DNA from: Streptomyces xiamenensis
GTDB taxonomy: Bacteria; Actinomycetota; Actinomycetes; Streptomycetales; Streptomycetaceae
Length of the DNA stretch: 64,000 nt
Reading direction: 5' to 3'
Assembly: GCF_000993785.3 (NCBI RefSeq)
Contig: NZ_CP009922.3
Span: forward strand, 2,232,001 to 2,296,000
This document shows positions 19,107-27,528 of this stretch, piece by piece. Numbering within the stretch: position 1 is the first letter of the stretch; each line of letters begins with the position of its first letter. A model generated the notes under the pieces. The model saw only the letters and a program-made list of their open reading frames with translations. It did not search any database and had not been told where the DNA came from. Position numbers and translations under genes: made by a program.

Positions 19107-20582
19107 TCAACCGTCCCCGGGGGCCCGCTGTGGTATGTGCAGCCGCAGCACGGCGCGTTCGGCCCACTCGGGCGGCTTCGTCAGCAGCGACACACCCGCC
19201 ATGACCGCGAACGCCAGCGGTACGGTCCAGGCGGCCGGCTGTGCCAGCAGCACGGTCAGCCAGCCGGGGTGCGGCCCGGTGAGCACGGAGGCCAGCGCGG
19301 CGCCGGTCGCGGCGCACACCCCGGCCACCAGACCGGCGGCGGCACCGGGCACGGTCAGCCCGCGCCACCATATCCCCAGCACCAGCAGCGGGCAGAAGGT
19401 GGAGGCCGCCACCGCGAACGCCCAGCCGACCAGCACATTGATGTCGACCCTCTCGGCGGGCAGCGACAGGCCCACCGCGACCAGCGCCCCCGCCGCCACC
19501 GCCAGCCGCAGCCGGGGCACCGAGGAGCGCGACAGATCGTGCGAGAGCCCGCCGGCCAGGGCCATCAGCAGCCCCGACGAGGTGGACAGGACGGCGGCGA
19601 ACGCCCCCGCCGCCACCAGCGCGGTGAGCACCGCGCCCCACTGGCCGGGCACCATGGCGCCCGGCAGCACGACGGTGACCTGGTCGGTGTGCCCCTCGGT
19701 GATCAACTCGGCCGCGAACACCCGGCCCAGCAGCCCGTACACGGCGGGGAAGAGATAGAAGAGCCCCAGCAGGACGATGACCCCCACCGCCACCCGGCGG
19801 GCGATCCGGGCGGTGGCGCTGGTGTGGAACCGCATGATCACATGCGGTAGTCCGACCGCGCCCAGCGTGGTCGCCAGCAGCACCGACCAGGTGGCGAGCA
19901 GCGGCTGGCCCGAGTTGTGGATGTCCAGCAGCGGCCGGGACCAGGCGCCGGCGTCCACCCGCAGCGCCAGCTCGCGCCCCGGCTCCCCCGCGCGTACCAG
20001 CAGCACCAGCGCGGGCACCGCGATGAAGACGAGTTTCACCACGTAGTGGAACGCCTGCACATAGGTGGCCGCCCGCATCCCGCCCACCGCGATGGAGGAG
20101 CTGACGACCACCCCGGCGAGCACCACCCCCACCCAGTACGGCGTCCCGCTCACCAGGTGCAGCACCACCCCGGCGCCCTTGAACTGCGGGATCAGATACA
20201 GCCACATGATCACCAGCACGATCAGGGCGCACAGTTTGCGGATCGCCCGCGAGCCCAGCCGGTAGTCGGCGAAGTCGGGCACCGTGTACGCGCCCGAGCG
20301 CCGCATCGGCCCGGCCACCAGGGCGGCGACCGCGACGTACCCGGCGGTGAAGCCGACCGCCCACCACAGCGAGCCGACGCCGTTCTTCAGCATCAGCCCG
20401 GCAAGGCCCAGCACGGAGGCGGCCGAGACGTACTCACCGGCGATCGCCATGGCGTTCCAGCCGGGGCTGATCTGCTGGGAGGCGACGAGGAAGTCCGGGG
20501 TGCTGCGGGCCGCCCGCACCCCGTACACCCCGATGACCACACTGCTCAGGAAGAGCAGCAGGATGGCGAGCAGCGAGATCAC
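19107..20582 (-). CDS. Sodium:solute symporter family permease
   Basis: 491 aa with about 13 membrane segments. SSS-family proteins couple sodium or proton entry to uptake of acetate, pyruvate, proline or similar solutes. The family hallmarks SPGWNAMAIAGEYVSAASVLG, the LPHVIMRF segment and AFAAVLSTSSGLLMALAGGL are present and match the acetate/pyruvate branch, like actP at 28698. The GTG at 20582 overlaps the stop of the small upstream gene (GTGA), so the two are translationally coupled. Downstream of a LytS/LytTR pair, it is probably the target transporter of that system. The exact substrate is not readable. The protein is 75 aa shorter than the ActP here. Confidence 0.9.
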   Translation of the reverse strand: MISLLAILLLFLSSVVIGVYGVRAARSTPDFLVASQQISPGWNAMAIAGEYVSAASVLGLAGLMLKNGVGSLWWAVGFTAGYVAVAALVAGPMRRSGAYTVPDFADYRLGSRAIRKLCALIVLVIMWLYLIPQFKGAGVVLHLVSGTPYWVGVVLAGVVVSSSIAVGGMRAATYVQAFHYVVKLVFIAVPALVLLVRAGEPGRELALRVDAGAWSRPLLDIHNSGQPLLATWSVLLATTLGAVGLPHVIMRFHTSATARIARRVAVGVIVLLGLFYLFPAVYGLLGRVFAAELITEGHTDQVTVVLPGAMVPGQWGAVLTALVAAGAFAAVLSTSSGLLMALAGGLSHDLSRSSVPRLRLAVAAGALVAVGLSLPAERVDINVLVGWAFAVAASTFCPLLVLGIWWRGLTVPGAAAGLVAGVCAATGAALASVLTGPHPGWLTVLLAQPAAWTVPLAFAVMAGVSLLTKPPEWAERAVLRLHIPQRAPGDG

Positions 20583-20890
20583 GGCGCGCGGTCCTCGATG
20601 CGCTCGGCGGCCCGTACGTGCAGCACGGCGATCACCAGCAGCAGCGGGTAGCTGCCGCCCATGAGCACCACCCAGGACAGTGGGGCGGGCAGCAGCCACA
20701 GCAGCCCGGAGAGCCCGGACAGCAGGCCGCCGAGCAGGAGCACGGTCCGCAGGGCGAGCCGCCGCTGCCGCCGGAACAGGGCGCGGGCGGCCTCGGTGTC
20801 CGCCCCGGAGTCCGGGGAGGGCAGCGGCAGCAGATGCTGGGCGGGCCGGTGCCTGCGTGCCAGGGCGACCCGGGTCTGCGGACTGGTGAC
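20579..20890 (-). CDS. Small two-helix membrane protein, partner of the adjacent symporter
   Basis: About 103 aa with two membrane segments (near residues 49-66 and 71-93 of this call) after a polar N-terminus, and a short charged tail. It resembles the small DUF485-like proteins encoded before SSS symporters, as with 30395-30760 before actP. The start is uncertain: GTG at 20890 (MTSPQTRVALARRHRP) matches homologues I remember, but GTGs at 20914 and 20953 are in frame and the last would overlap the response regulator gene. Its stop overlaps the symporter start. Confidence 0.7.
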   Translation of the reverse strand, partial: VTSPQTRVALARRHRPAQHLLPLPSPDSGADTEAARALFRRQRRLALRTVLLLGGLLSGLSGLLWLLPAPLSWVVLMGGSYPLLLVIAVLHVRAAERIEDRAP

Positions 20891-20939
20891 CCGCACCCGG
20901 CCACCGCCGCTCACCGGCCGGCCCCGTTCGCCTCCGCGC

Positions 20940-21680
20940 TCACGAACCCTCACGCACGGCCGACAGCAGCCGTTCCTTGAGCGCGCGGGCGTGCCGGCGG
21001 CTCACCGGTACGTCCCCGGCCGGGGTGTGCGCCAGCAGCCCGGAGGAGGAACCGGCCCGCAGGTCGCGCACCCAGTGGATCGCGACGAGGTACCCCCGGT
21101 GCACCCGTACGAAGCCGGCCGGGCCCCACACGGACTCCAGGTGGGAGAGCGCCAGCCGGATCAGATGCACTCCGCCGCCGGTGTGCAGCCGTACGTAGTC
21201 GCCGTGCGCCTCCACGAAGTAGACGTCGTCGCGCCGCACGAAGAAGATGTGCCGCCCGGTGTCGATCCGCACCACCGCCAGCTCGTCGGCGGCCGGCTCG
21301 GGCCGCCGGGCGGCGCGGACCCGGGCGACGGCCTCGGCCAGCCGCTCGTCGCGCACCGGCTTGAGCAGATAGTCGACGGCGCCCATCTCCCCGGCCTCTT
21401 CGCGGTGCGCCTCGGAGGCGGTGACGAAGACGAGGACGGGCGGCTCGGAGAGCATGTTGAGCACCCGGCCCACCTCGACGCCGCTGAGCCCCGGCATGGA
21501 GACGTCGAGGAAGACCGCGTCGAACCCCTCGGTGCCCAGCAGCCGGACGGCGGTCTCCCCGCTGTCCGCGGCCAGGACGCCGTCGACCCCCTCGACGGCG
21601 TGCAGCACCTGGACCAGCTCGCGCCGGGTGGCGCCCTCGTCCTCCACGACCAGCACCCGCAGCCCCTGCCGCCCGGTCAT
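20940..21680 (-). CDS. LytTR-family response regulator
   Basis: 246 aa. The receiver domain (about 1-120) has phospho-acceptor Asp59 (VFLDVSMPG), the acidic pair VVEDE and the switch lysine in YLLKP. The C-terminal LytTR DNA-binding domain (about 145-240) shows VYFVEAHGDYVRLHT and FVRVHRGYLV. LytTR proteins bind direct repeats upstream of the genes they control. Its ATG overlaps the kinase stop (ATGA). The organisation kinase, regulator, small protein, symporter suggests one leftward operon controlling solute uptake, like the BtsSR/YpdAB type systems that sense pyruvate. Confidence 0.93.
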   Translation of the reverse strand: MTGRQGLRVLVVEDEGATRRELVQVLHAVEGVDGVLAADSGETAVRLLGTEGFDAVFLDVSMPGLSGVEVGRVLNMLSEPPVLVFVTASEAHREEAGEMGAVDYLLKPVRDERLAEAVARVRAARRPEPAADELAVVRIDTGRHIFFVRRDDVYFVEAHGDYVRLHTGGGVHLIRLALSHLESVWGPAGFVRVHRGYLVAIHWVRDLRAGSSSGLLAHTPAGDVPVSRRHARALKERLLSAVREGS

Positions 21681-22726
21681 CCGGTCACCACCCCGCGGCG
21701 GAACCGGGGCACCCGGACCACGACCTTGGTGCCGTTGCCGGGGGCGGTCTCGATGACGAGGCCGTACTCGGCGCCGTAGACGGCCCGCAGCCGCTGGTCG
21801 ACGTTGGCGAGCCCGACGCTGCGGCTGGGCGGGCCGGTCCCGGCCAGTACCCCCTGGGCGAACTCCGGATCCATCCCCACCCCGTCGTCCTCCACCTCGA
21901 TGACGCACAGCGGTCCCTCGGCGAATCCGGAGACCGATATGCCGCCGGTGCCGGTCTTGGGTTCCAGGCCGTGCCGTACGGCGTTCTCGACCAGCGGCTG
22001 GATCACCAGGAAGGGGATGGCGACGGCGAGGATGTCGGGGGCCATCCGCACCATGAGTTCCATCCGGTCGTCGAACCGGGCGCGCTGGAGTTCGAGATAG
22101 GTCTGTACGGCCTGCAACTCGTCGGCGACGGTGGCGTAGTCGCCCCGGACCGCGAAGCTGTAGCGCAGGTAGTCGGCGAAGTCGTGCAGCAACTCCCTGG
22201 CCCGTTCCGGCTCGGTGCGGATCCGGGCCCCGATGACGGCCAGCGCGTTGTGCAGGAAGTGCGGCGAGATCTGGGCGCGCAGCGTGCGCAGATCGGCCTG
22301 GGCTATCCGGCCCCGGGCGCGGCGCAGCGCGGCGTGGTCGAGGGAGCGCGCCACCAGCGCGCCCACCGGGGCGAGTGCTTCCTCCGCGCCGCCGCGCATC
22401 ACCAGCGCCCCCGACAGTTCCCCGGCCACCAGCAGGGGCACCGCCGCCCACGGACCGCGCTGGACGGCGCCGCCCTGCTCGTACGCGAGCGCGAGGACCT
22501 CCCGCACCCCCTCCCCCGCCGTCCCGGCGGAGGCCACCGGTCCGTCGAGGTCGGCGAGCACCACCACCTCGGCGCCCAGCAGCCCGCGCAGCCGGCGCAC
22601 GGCGCGCCCGGTCCCCCGCCCGTACAGGCCGTCGCGCAGCCCGGAGTCGACCCCCCGTACGCCCTCCAGCACCCGCACCACATCGCCCCCCGCCACCCCC
22701 CGGCCCCACCTGCGCCATCGCACCAT
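21677..22726 (-). CDS. LytS-type sensor histidine kinase, cytosolic
   Basis: 349 aa. A GAF-like region (about 40-135) is followed by a coiled segment, the His_kinase box LRAQISPHFLHNAL with His156, and an HATPase domain (PLVENAVRHGL, DDGVGMDP, GLANVDQRL). Unlike most LytS proteins it has no membrane segments, so its ligand is presumably sensed inside the cell. The ATG at 22726 has no Shine-Dalgarno but a TAGCGT -10 box seven bases upstream, implying a leaderless mRNA. A longer frame to 22783 lacks any start signal. It is first in the TCS-symporter operon and diverges from the ACP cassette. Confidence 0.9.
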   Translation of the reverse strand: MVRWRRWGRGVAGGDVVRVLEGVRGVDSGLRDGLYGRGTGRAVRRLRGLLGAEVVVLADLDGPVASAGTAGEGVREVLALAYEQGGAVQRGPWAAVPLLVAGELSGALVMRGGAEEALAPVGALVARSLDHAALRRARGRIAQADLRTLRAQISPHFLHNALAVIGARIRTEPERARELLHDFADYLRYSFAVRGDYATVADELQAVQTYLELQRARFDDRMELMVRMAPDILAVAIPFLVIQPLVENAVRHGLEPKTGTGGISVSGFAEGPLCVIEVEDDGVGMDPEFAQGVLAGTGPPSRSVGLANVDQRLRAVYGAEYGLVIETAPGNGTKVVVRVPRFRRGVVTG

Positions 22727-22733
22727 GGCTGGC

Positions 22734-22739
22734 ACGCTA
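22734..22739 (-). promoter_or_regulatory. -10 box for the leaderless kinase operon
   Basis: TAGCGT on the minus strand, seven bases before the ATG at 22726. The region 22727-22853 is the divergent promoter space for the kinase operon and the ACP-KAS-hydrolase cassette. No clear -35 was found. Confidence 0.4.
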
Positions 22740-22853
22740 ACCCAGCCCCGTACGCCTGCTGAAGGCTCGTGCGCCCCCCTCATCCGTTTCCATGTCGCGG
22801 CCCGCTCGTTGAACGGTCGTATGCAGCACCCTCGGCGGACGCGGGAGAGTTTC

Positions 22854-23087
22854 TTGATCGCAACAGATGTGGTGAGCCAGCTGCTGGTTCAGCGATTCGG
22901 GGTCGCCGCGGCCAGAATCGGCGACGAGACGCCGCTCGCCGCGCTCGGCCTGGATTCCCTCGCCCTGGAGGAGCTGCGCCTGCTGATCGAGGACCGGCTG
23001 GACATCGATCTGGAGACGGTGGAGCTGACGCCGCGCGACACCGTGGGGAGACTGGTCGCCGTCGTCGGGCAGGAAGCCGTCGCCTGA
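22854..23087 (+). CDS. Acyl carrier protein, stand-alone
   Basis: 77 aa from a TTG start at 22854, six bases after GGAGAG. The phosphopantetheine serine is Ser35 in LGLDSLALEE, and the four-helix pattern and acidic helix III (TVELTPRDTVGRL) fit ACPs. It carries an acyl chain as a thioester. Its stop overlaps the start of the ketosynthase gene (TGATG). An ATG at 22821 is in frame but has a poorer ribosome binding site. It is not next to fabD/fabH/fabF, so it is probably not the housekeeping ACP but a dedicated one. Confidence 0.9.
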   Translation: MIATDVVSQLLVQRFGVAAARIGDETPLAALGLDSLALEELRLLIEDRLDIDLETVELTPRDTVGRLVAVVGQEAVA

Positions 23088-24334
23088 TGCCGGGCCGGCA
23101 GCCGCCGTTCGAGGCGGCGGTCACGGGGCTCGGCCTGGTGACCGCGGCCGGTGCGGGGGCGAAGGCGACGTGGCACGCGGTCGCCGGCGGGGCGCCTCCG
23201 GAGGGTGTTCACCGGCCTGCCGAGCTGGCCGAGCTGCCCTGCGACTTCATGTACCTGAACACCGGCCTGGACCCGGCCGCGGTGCTCGGGACGGCGGCGC
23301 TGCGGCTGATGGACCGCTTCACGCAGCTGGCGGTGATCGCCGCCCGCGAGGCGGTGGCCGACGCCGGCCTGGACCCGGCCGCGTGGGACGGGGCCCGGGT
23401 GGCCGTGGTCATCGGCTCCGCGCACGGCGGTCTGCCGTTCTACGACGAGCAGCACACCGTCCTGGCCTCCCGGGGAACCCGGCGGGTGTCGCCCAAGCTG
23501 GCGCCGCTGACCGTGGTCAACGGCGCGGCCTCCGGCGTGGTCGCGGACCTGGGGGCGCTGGGCCCCAGCCTGGCCGTGTCCACCGCCTGCTCCTCGGGCA
23601 CCGTGGCGCTGGGCACCGCGCACCAGATGCTGCGCTCGGGCGCCTGCGACATCGTCGTCGCCGGCGGCGCCGAGTCGGTGCTCTCCCGGCTGCTGATCGC
23701 CAGCGCCTGCCGGCTGAGGGCGGTCTCCACCCGGCGCTCGGACCCGGCCACGGCCTGCCGCCCCTTCGACGCGGACCGGGACGGGTTCGTGGTGGGCGAG
23801 GGGGCGGGGCTGCTGGTGCTGGAGCGCCCGGAGCACGCGCGGGCGCGCGGGGCCGCCGTACGCGCCGTGGTACGGGGCTACGGCGCCTCCTCCGACGCCT
23901 GCTCGGTGGTGGCTCCCGACCCGGAGGGCGCGGGCATCGAGCGGGCCCTGCGCACCGCGCTGGCGGACGCGGACCTGGCGGGCTCCGACGTGGACCATGT
24001 GAACGCGCACGGCACCTCGACGGTGCTGAACGACCTCATCGAGGGCCACGCCCTGTCCCGGGTGCTGGGTGACCGGCCGCTGGTGACCTCCACCAAGGCC
24101 GTCACCGGGCACACCCTGGGCGCCGCGGGCGGCATCGAGACCGCGCTGACCGTCCTGGCCCTGGAGGAGCAGACGGTTCCCCCGACCGTCAATCTCACGA
24201 CGCCCGACCCCGGCCTCCCGCCCGGCCTCGACCTGGTCCGCGGCTCCGCCCGCCGGGCCCATCTGCGGTGCGCGGTGAAGACCTCGCTCGGCTTCGGGGG
24301 CCACAACGCCGCGCTCGTCCTGACCCGTGACTGA
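23087..24334 (+). CDS. Beta-ketoacyl-ACP synthase (KAS II-like)
   Basis: 415 aa, thiolase fold. The catalytic triad is complete: Cys168 in STACSSGT, His308 in NAHGTST and His342 in KAVTGHTLGAAGG, with Lys337. It would condense an acyl-Cys with malonyl-ACP to a beta-ketoacyl-ACP. The gatekeeper region differs from FabF, with an unusually short first third. Gene order ACP-KAS-hydrolase with overlapping or 12-base junctions shows one transcription unit. No ketoreductase, dehydratase, acyltransferase or chain-length factor is adjacent, so either the product leaves at the beta-keto stage or housekeeping FAS enzymes help. It could also act in a specialised lipid or signal pathway. Confidence 0.92.
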   Translation: MPGRQPPFEAAVTGLGLVTAAGAGAKATWHAVAGGAPPEGVHRPAELAELPCDFMYLNTGLDPAAVLGTAALRLMDRFTQLAVIAAREAVADAGLDPAAWDGARVAVVIGSAHGGLPFYDEQHTVLASRGTRRVSPKLAPLTVVNGAASGVVADLGALGPSLAVSTACSSGTVALGTAHQMLRSGACDIVVAGGAESVLSRLLIASACRLRAVSTRRSDPATACRPFDADRDGFVVGEGAGLLVLERPEHARARGAAVRAVVRGYGASSDACSVVAPDPEGAGIERALRTALADADLAGSDVDHVNAHGTSTVLNDLIEGHALSRVLGDRPLVTSTKAVTGHTLGAAGGIETALTVLALEEQTVPPTVNLTTPDPGLPPGLDLVRGSARRAHLRCAVKTSLGFGGHNAALVLTRD

Positions 24335-24346
24335 CCGGGAGCACCC

Positions 24347-25273
24347 ATGCCCGACGAGGTGATCCGCTCCCTGACGGTGAGCGGCGTCCCGTACACCTAC
24401 CGGCTGCTGCGGCGTTCCGGCCACGGCTCCGGCCCCCGTACCCAGCCCGTCCTGGTCATCGGCGGGGCGCTGCAGGGGATGGGCGGCTGGCAGCAGTTGG
24501 AGAACGTCCTGGGGCCGGTGGCAGACGTGGTGACCGCGGACCTGCCCGGCATGGGCGGCGCGGCACCGCTGCCGCCCGGGCCCAGCCACGACCTGCTGTG
24601 CCGGGCACTGGAGGGCATCCTGGACGATCTGCGCTATGAGCGGGTCAACGTCTTCGGCTTCTCCTACGGGGCGGGCCTGGCCCACGGCTGCGCGCGGCGC
24701 TTTCCGCACCGGGTGGCGCGCATGATGCTGGGCGGTGTCCCGGCGCACATCGGTGACGCGCTGGTGCGGGCGGTGCGGCGGGCCCAGTGGTCCCTGGCGC
24801 GGGGGGACGCGGAGTCGTTCGCCGAGCAGACCGCGGCCGTGATGCTGTGCCTGGACGAGAGCCGGCACGTGACGCGGCGCGCGCTGGCCTACCGCTACGT
24901 ACGGCGGTCCCTGCTGCACACCGCCCGGCACTCCCCGCATCTGGGGGACTCGCTGCGGCGCGCCCTGACCGAGCCGGCCGACTTCTCCGGCGGCCCCACC
25001 GGCGTCCCGACGCTGGTCTTCAGCGGTGAGCACGACACGGTCACCTCGGCGGAGCGGCAGCGGGCCTTCGCCGAGCGGATCGGCGCCCGCCGCTTCCTCA
25101 CCATCCCGGACGCCGATCACTGGGTGGTGCTGGAACGCGCCCGGGACACCGCCGACCTGGCGGCCCGCTTCTTCACCGACCGCCCGCTCACCGACGCCCC
25201 GTGCCTGCGCCGGGTGCCGCGCGAGCACGGCGAGCGGCCCGCCCCCGTACCGTCCGGGGCGGGCCACCGCTGA
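24347..25273 (+). CDS. Alpha/beta hydrolase, probable product-releasing enzyme
   Basis: 308 aa. Nucleophile Ser106 in GFSYG, acid Asp230 in SGEHD and His258 in DADHW form a complete triad. The oxyanion region is IGGALQGMGGW and a cap domain lies around residues 135-205. The C-terminal 25 residues are Pro/Arg-rich. Twelve bases after the KAS gene, it is best read as the thioesterase or esterase that frees or modifies the acyl product of the ACP-KAS pair. It converges on the ABC binding-protein gene with an 18-base gap. Confidence 0.88.
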   Translation: MPDEVIRSLTVSGVPYTYRLLRRSGHGSGPRTQPVLVIGGALQGMGGWQQLENVLGPVADVVTADLPGMGGAAPLPPGPSHDLLCRALEGILDDLRYERVNVFGFSYGAGLAHGCARRFPHRVARMMLGGVPAHIGDALVRAVRRAQWSLARGDAESFAEQTAAVMLCLDESRHVTRRALAYRYVRRSLLHTARHSPHLGDSLRRALTEPADFSGGPTGVPTLVFSGEHDTVTSAERQRAFAERIGARRFLTIPDADHWVVLERARDTADLAARFFTDRPLTDAPCLRRVPREHGERPAPVPSGAGHR

Positions 25274-25291
25274 GCACTGCCGGGCTCGGGG

Positions 25292-26683
25292 TCAGCCGAC
25301 CGAAGCGTTGTACTCGTCGATCTTCCGGGCCAGCTTCTCCGTGGCCGCCGTCAGGGCGTCGGCCGCGGGGGTGTCGGTGACCAGGGCCTCTTCCCAGGCT
25401 TCCTCGGCGGTCATCCGGGCCTCGGACATGACGCCCATCATGCAGCCGGCGGTGTTGATGTTGGTCTCGGAGTTGGCCAGCTGGTCGGCGGCCACCGAGA
25501 ACTGCGGGAACTCGGCGGCCCGCTCGCTGGCCTCGGGGCCGTCGTAGCCCTCGGTGTTGACCGAGAGGTAGCCGGTGCCGGCGTGCCACACCGACTGCGA
25601 CTGCGCGGTCAGCAGGAACTGCACGAACTCCCAGGAGGCGCGGGTCTCGGCGTCCGAGTGGCCCTGGCCGTTGATCCACAGCGAGGCGCCGCCGATGATC
25701 GAGCCGGCCGGGTCATCGGCGTGGATGAGGGGGAAGTATCCGGCGCCCACCTCGAAGGAGGACTGCTCCAGGAAGCCGCCCATGGCACCGGTGGACTCCA
25801 GGGTCATCGCCGCGCGGCCGGAGGTGAAGGAGGACTGCGCGTCGTCCAGGTTGCGCCCCAGCGGCGCGGCGAGGCCGTCGTCGATCATGCCCTGCCACCA
25901 CTCGACGAGCTCCACCACGTTCGGGTCGTCGAAGAGCACCTCCTCGGCTCGGCCCTCGCGGCCGTTGCCGTTGTCGCAGTACGGCACGGCGGCGCGGGCC
26001 ATGAACTGCTCGATGAACCAGCCGTAGACGGCGGCGCCGAAGCCGTACCGCTCCACCTGGCCGCCGGGGCCCTTGACGGTCAGCGCCTCGGCGTACTCGC
26101 GGATCTCGGCGAGGTCCTTCGGCGGCTGCTCCGGGTCCAGGCCCGCCTCCTCGAAGGCGTCCTTGTTGATGTACATGAGCGGGGTGGAGTTGTTGAACGG
26201 GAAGGACCGCAGCTGCCCGTCCACCGTGAAGTAGTTGAGCAGGGCGTCCTCGATCGGGCCCGTGTCGTAGCTGTCCTTGTCGACGAATGACTGGGCGGGC
26301 ACCGTCTGACCGGAATCGATCATGAACTGGGTGCCCAGGTCGAATATCTGCACGATGTTGGCGGTGTTGCCCTGCTGGATCGCTGCCCGGTGCTGCGCCA
26401 GCGTGGTGTCGTAGTCGCCCTGGAAGGAGCCGGTGACCTTGATCTCGCCCTGGTGCTCCGCGTTGAACGCGTCGATCAGCCCGTTCAGCACCTGACCGTT
26501 GGTGCTGTCCATGCTGTGCCAGAACTCCACCTGCACCGGGCCGTCCTGGCCCTCCAGCGCCTCGGGCCCGGGCGCCTCCAGGGAGCCGCCGGCCCCCGCG
26601 TCGTCACTGCCGCAGGAGGTGATGCCCAGACACAGCGCCGCGGCGCCGGCCACCAGCGCCGTACGGGTACGGGTTCTTCTCAT
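25292..26683 (-). CDS. ABC importer solute-binding lipoprotein, UgpB-like
   Basis: 463 aa. A basic start, hydrophobic stretch and lipobox ending at Cys24 (GITSCGSD) mark a lipoprotein anchored outside the membrane. It follows E. coli UgpB closely in pattern: EFWHSMDSTNGQVLN, RSFPFNNSTPLMYINKDAFE, AGLDPEQPPK, IIGGASLWING and WHAGTGYLSV. That points to sn-glycerol-3-phosphate or glycerophosphodiesters, though related sugar binders are possible. I used the ATG at 26683 with GGACGG upstream; ATG or GTG codons at 26701-26707 overlapping the permease stop are alternatives. It is last in permease-permease-binding protein order. Confidence 0.9.
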   Translation of the reverse strand: MRRTRTRTALVAGAAALCLGITSCGSDDAGAGGSLEAPGPEALEGQDGPVQVEFWHSMDSTNGQVLNGLIDAFNAEHQGEIKVTGSFQGDYDTTLAQHRAAIQQGNTANIVQIFDLGTQFMIDSGQTVPAQSFVDKDSYDTGPIEDALLNYFTVDGQLRSFPFNNSTPLMYINKDAFEEAGLDPEQPPKDLAEIREYAEALTVKGPGGQVERYGFGAAVYGWFIEQFMARAAVPYCDNGNGREGRAEEVLFDDPNVVELVEWWQGMIDDGLAAPLGRNLDDAQSSFTSGRAAMTLESTGAMGGFLEQSSFEVGAGYFPLIHADDPAGSIIGGASLWINGQGHSDAETRASWEFVQFLLTAQSQSVWHAGTGYLSVNTEGYDGPEASERAAEFPQFSVAADQLANSETNINTAGCMMGVMSEARMTAEEAWEEALVTDTPAADALTAATEKLARKIDEYNASVG

Positions 26684-26703
26684 GATCCGTCCAGTTCCCA
26701 TCA

Positions 26704-27528
26704 TCACTTGACTGCGCCCGCGGTGAGTCCGCGAACGATGAAGCGCTGCCCGAAAAGCACCAGCGCCAGGGTGGGGAGCACCGACAGGGCGGCGCCGGCC
26801 AGCCAGAGTCCGGGGTTCGCGGACTCGGCGTTGCGCAGGGAGTTGAGGCCGATCTGAAGCGTCTGCATCTCGGTGGTGCGCGTCATGATCAGCGGCCAGA
26901 AGTACATGTTCCAGGAGGTGATGAACACGTAGACGCCCACCGCGCTGAGGGTGGGCTTGGACAACGGCAGCAGCACCGTCCAGATGAAGCGCAGATGCCC
27001 CATGCCGTCCACCCGGGCCGCGTCCCGCAGCTCGGTGGGGAACTGCCGGAAGCTCTGCCGCAGCAGGAAGGTGCCGAAGGCGTACGCCAGGAACGGCAGC
27101 ACCAGCCCCGCGAAGGTGTTGTGCAGGCCCCAGTCCGAGAGCGTCAGATAGTTGGGGATGATCGTCGACTCGGACGGCACCATCAGCGTGGACAGGAACA
27201 GCGCGAACACCACGGCGCTGAACCGGAAGCGCAGGAAGACGAACGCGTACGCCGCCAGCGCCGAGGTGACCAGCTGCGCCACCGTGATGATCCCGGCCAT
27301 CAGCAGCGAGTTGCCGTACATCCGGGTCAGCGGCACGGCGTCCAGCACCCGCTGGATGTTCTCCAGGTGGAACCCGGTGGGCACCAGCTGGGGCGGGAAG
27401 GTCGCCAGTTCCCTGGGTTGCATGAACGTTCCGGCGAACACGTAGTACACCGGGAAGAGCACCGGGATCAGGGCCAGCAGCAGCACCGCGTACAGGGCGA
27501 TCCGCCCCGCCACCACTCGCGCGCTCAT
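26704..27528 (-). CDS. ABC importer permease, UgpE/MalG type
   Basis: 274 aa with six membrane segments and the EAA loop ELRDAARVDGMGHLRFIWTV that docks the ATPase. Its ATG at 27528 overlaps the stop of the first permease (ATGA). No ATP-binding gene lies in this operon or nearby, so the importer probably uses a shared ATPase such as MsiK, as most streptomycete sugar importers do. Confidence 0.93.
   Translation of the reverse strand: MSARVVAGRIALYAVLLLALIPVLFPVYYVFAGTFMQPRELATFPPQLVPTGFHLENIQRVLDAVPLTRMYGNSLLMAGIITVAQLVTSALAAYAFVFLRFRFSAVVFALFLSTLMVPSESTIIPNYLTLSDWGLHNTFAGLVLPFLAYAFGTFLLRQSFRQFPTELRDAARVDGMGHLRFIWTVLLPLSKPTLSAVGVYVFITSWNMYFWPLIMTRTTEMQTLQIGLNSLRNAESANPGLWLAGAALSVLPTLALVLFGQRFIVRGLTAGAVK

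Noticed and set aside
22889..25267. 792-codon minus-strand frame opposite the ACP-KAS-hydrolase genes
   Set aside because: Low-complexity Gly/Arg/His composition. The plus-strand genes have catalytic motifs and good ribosome binding sites.
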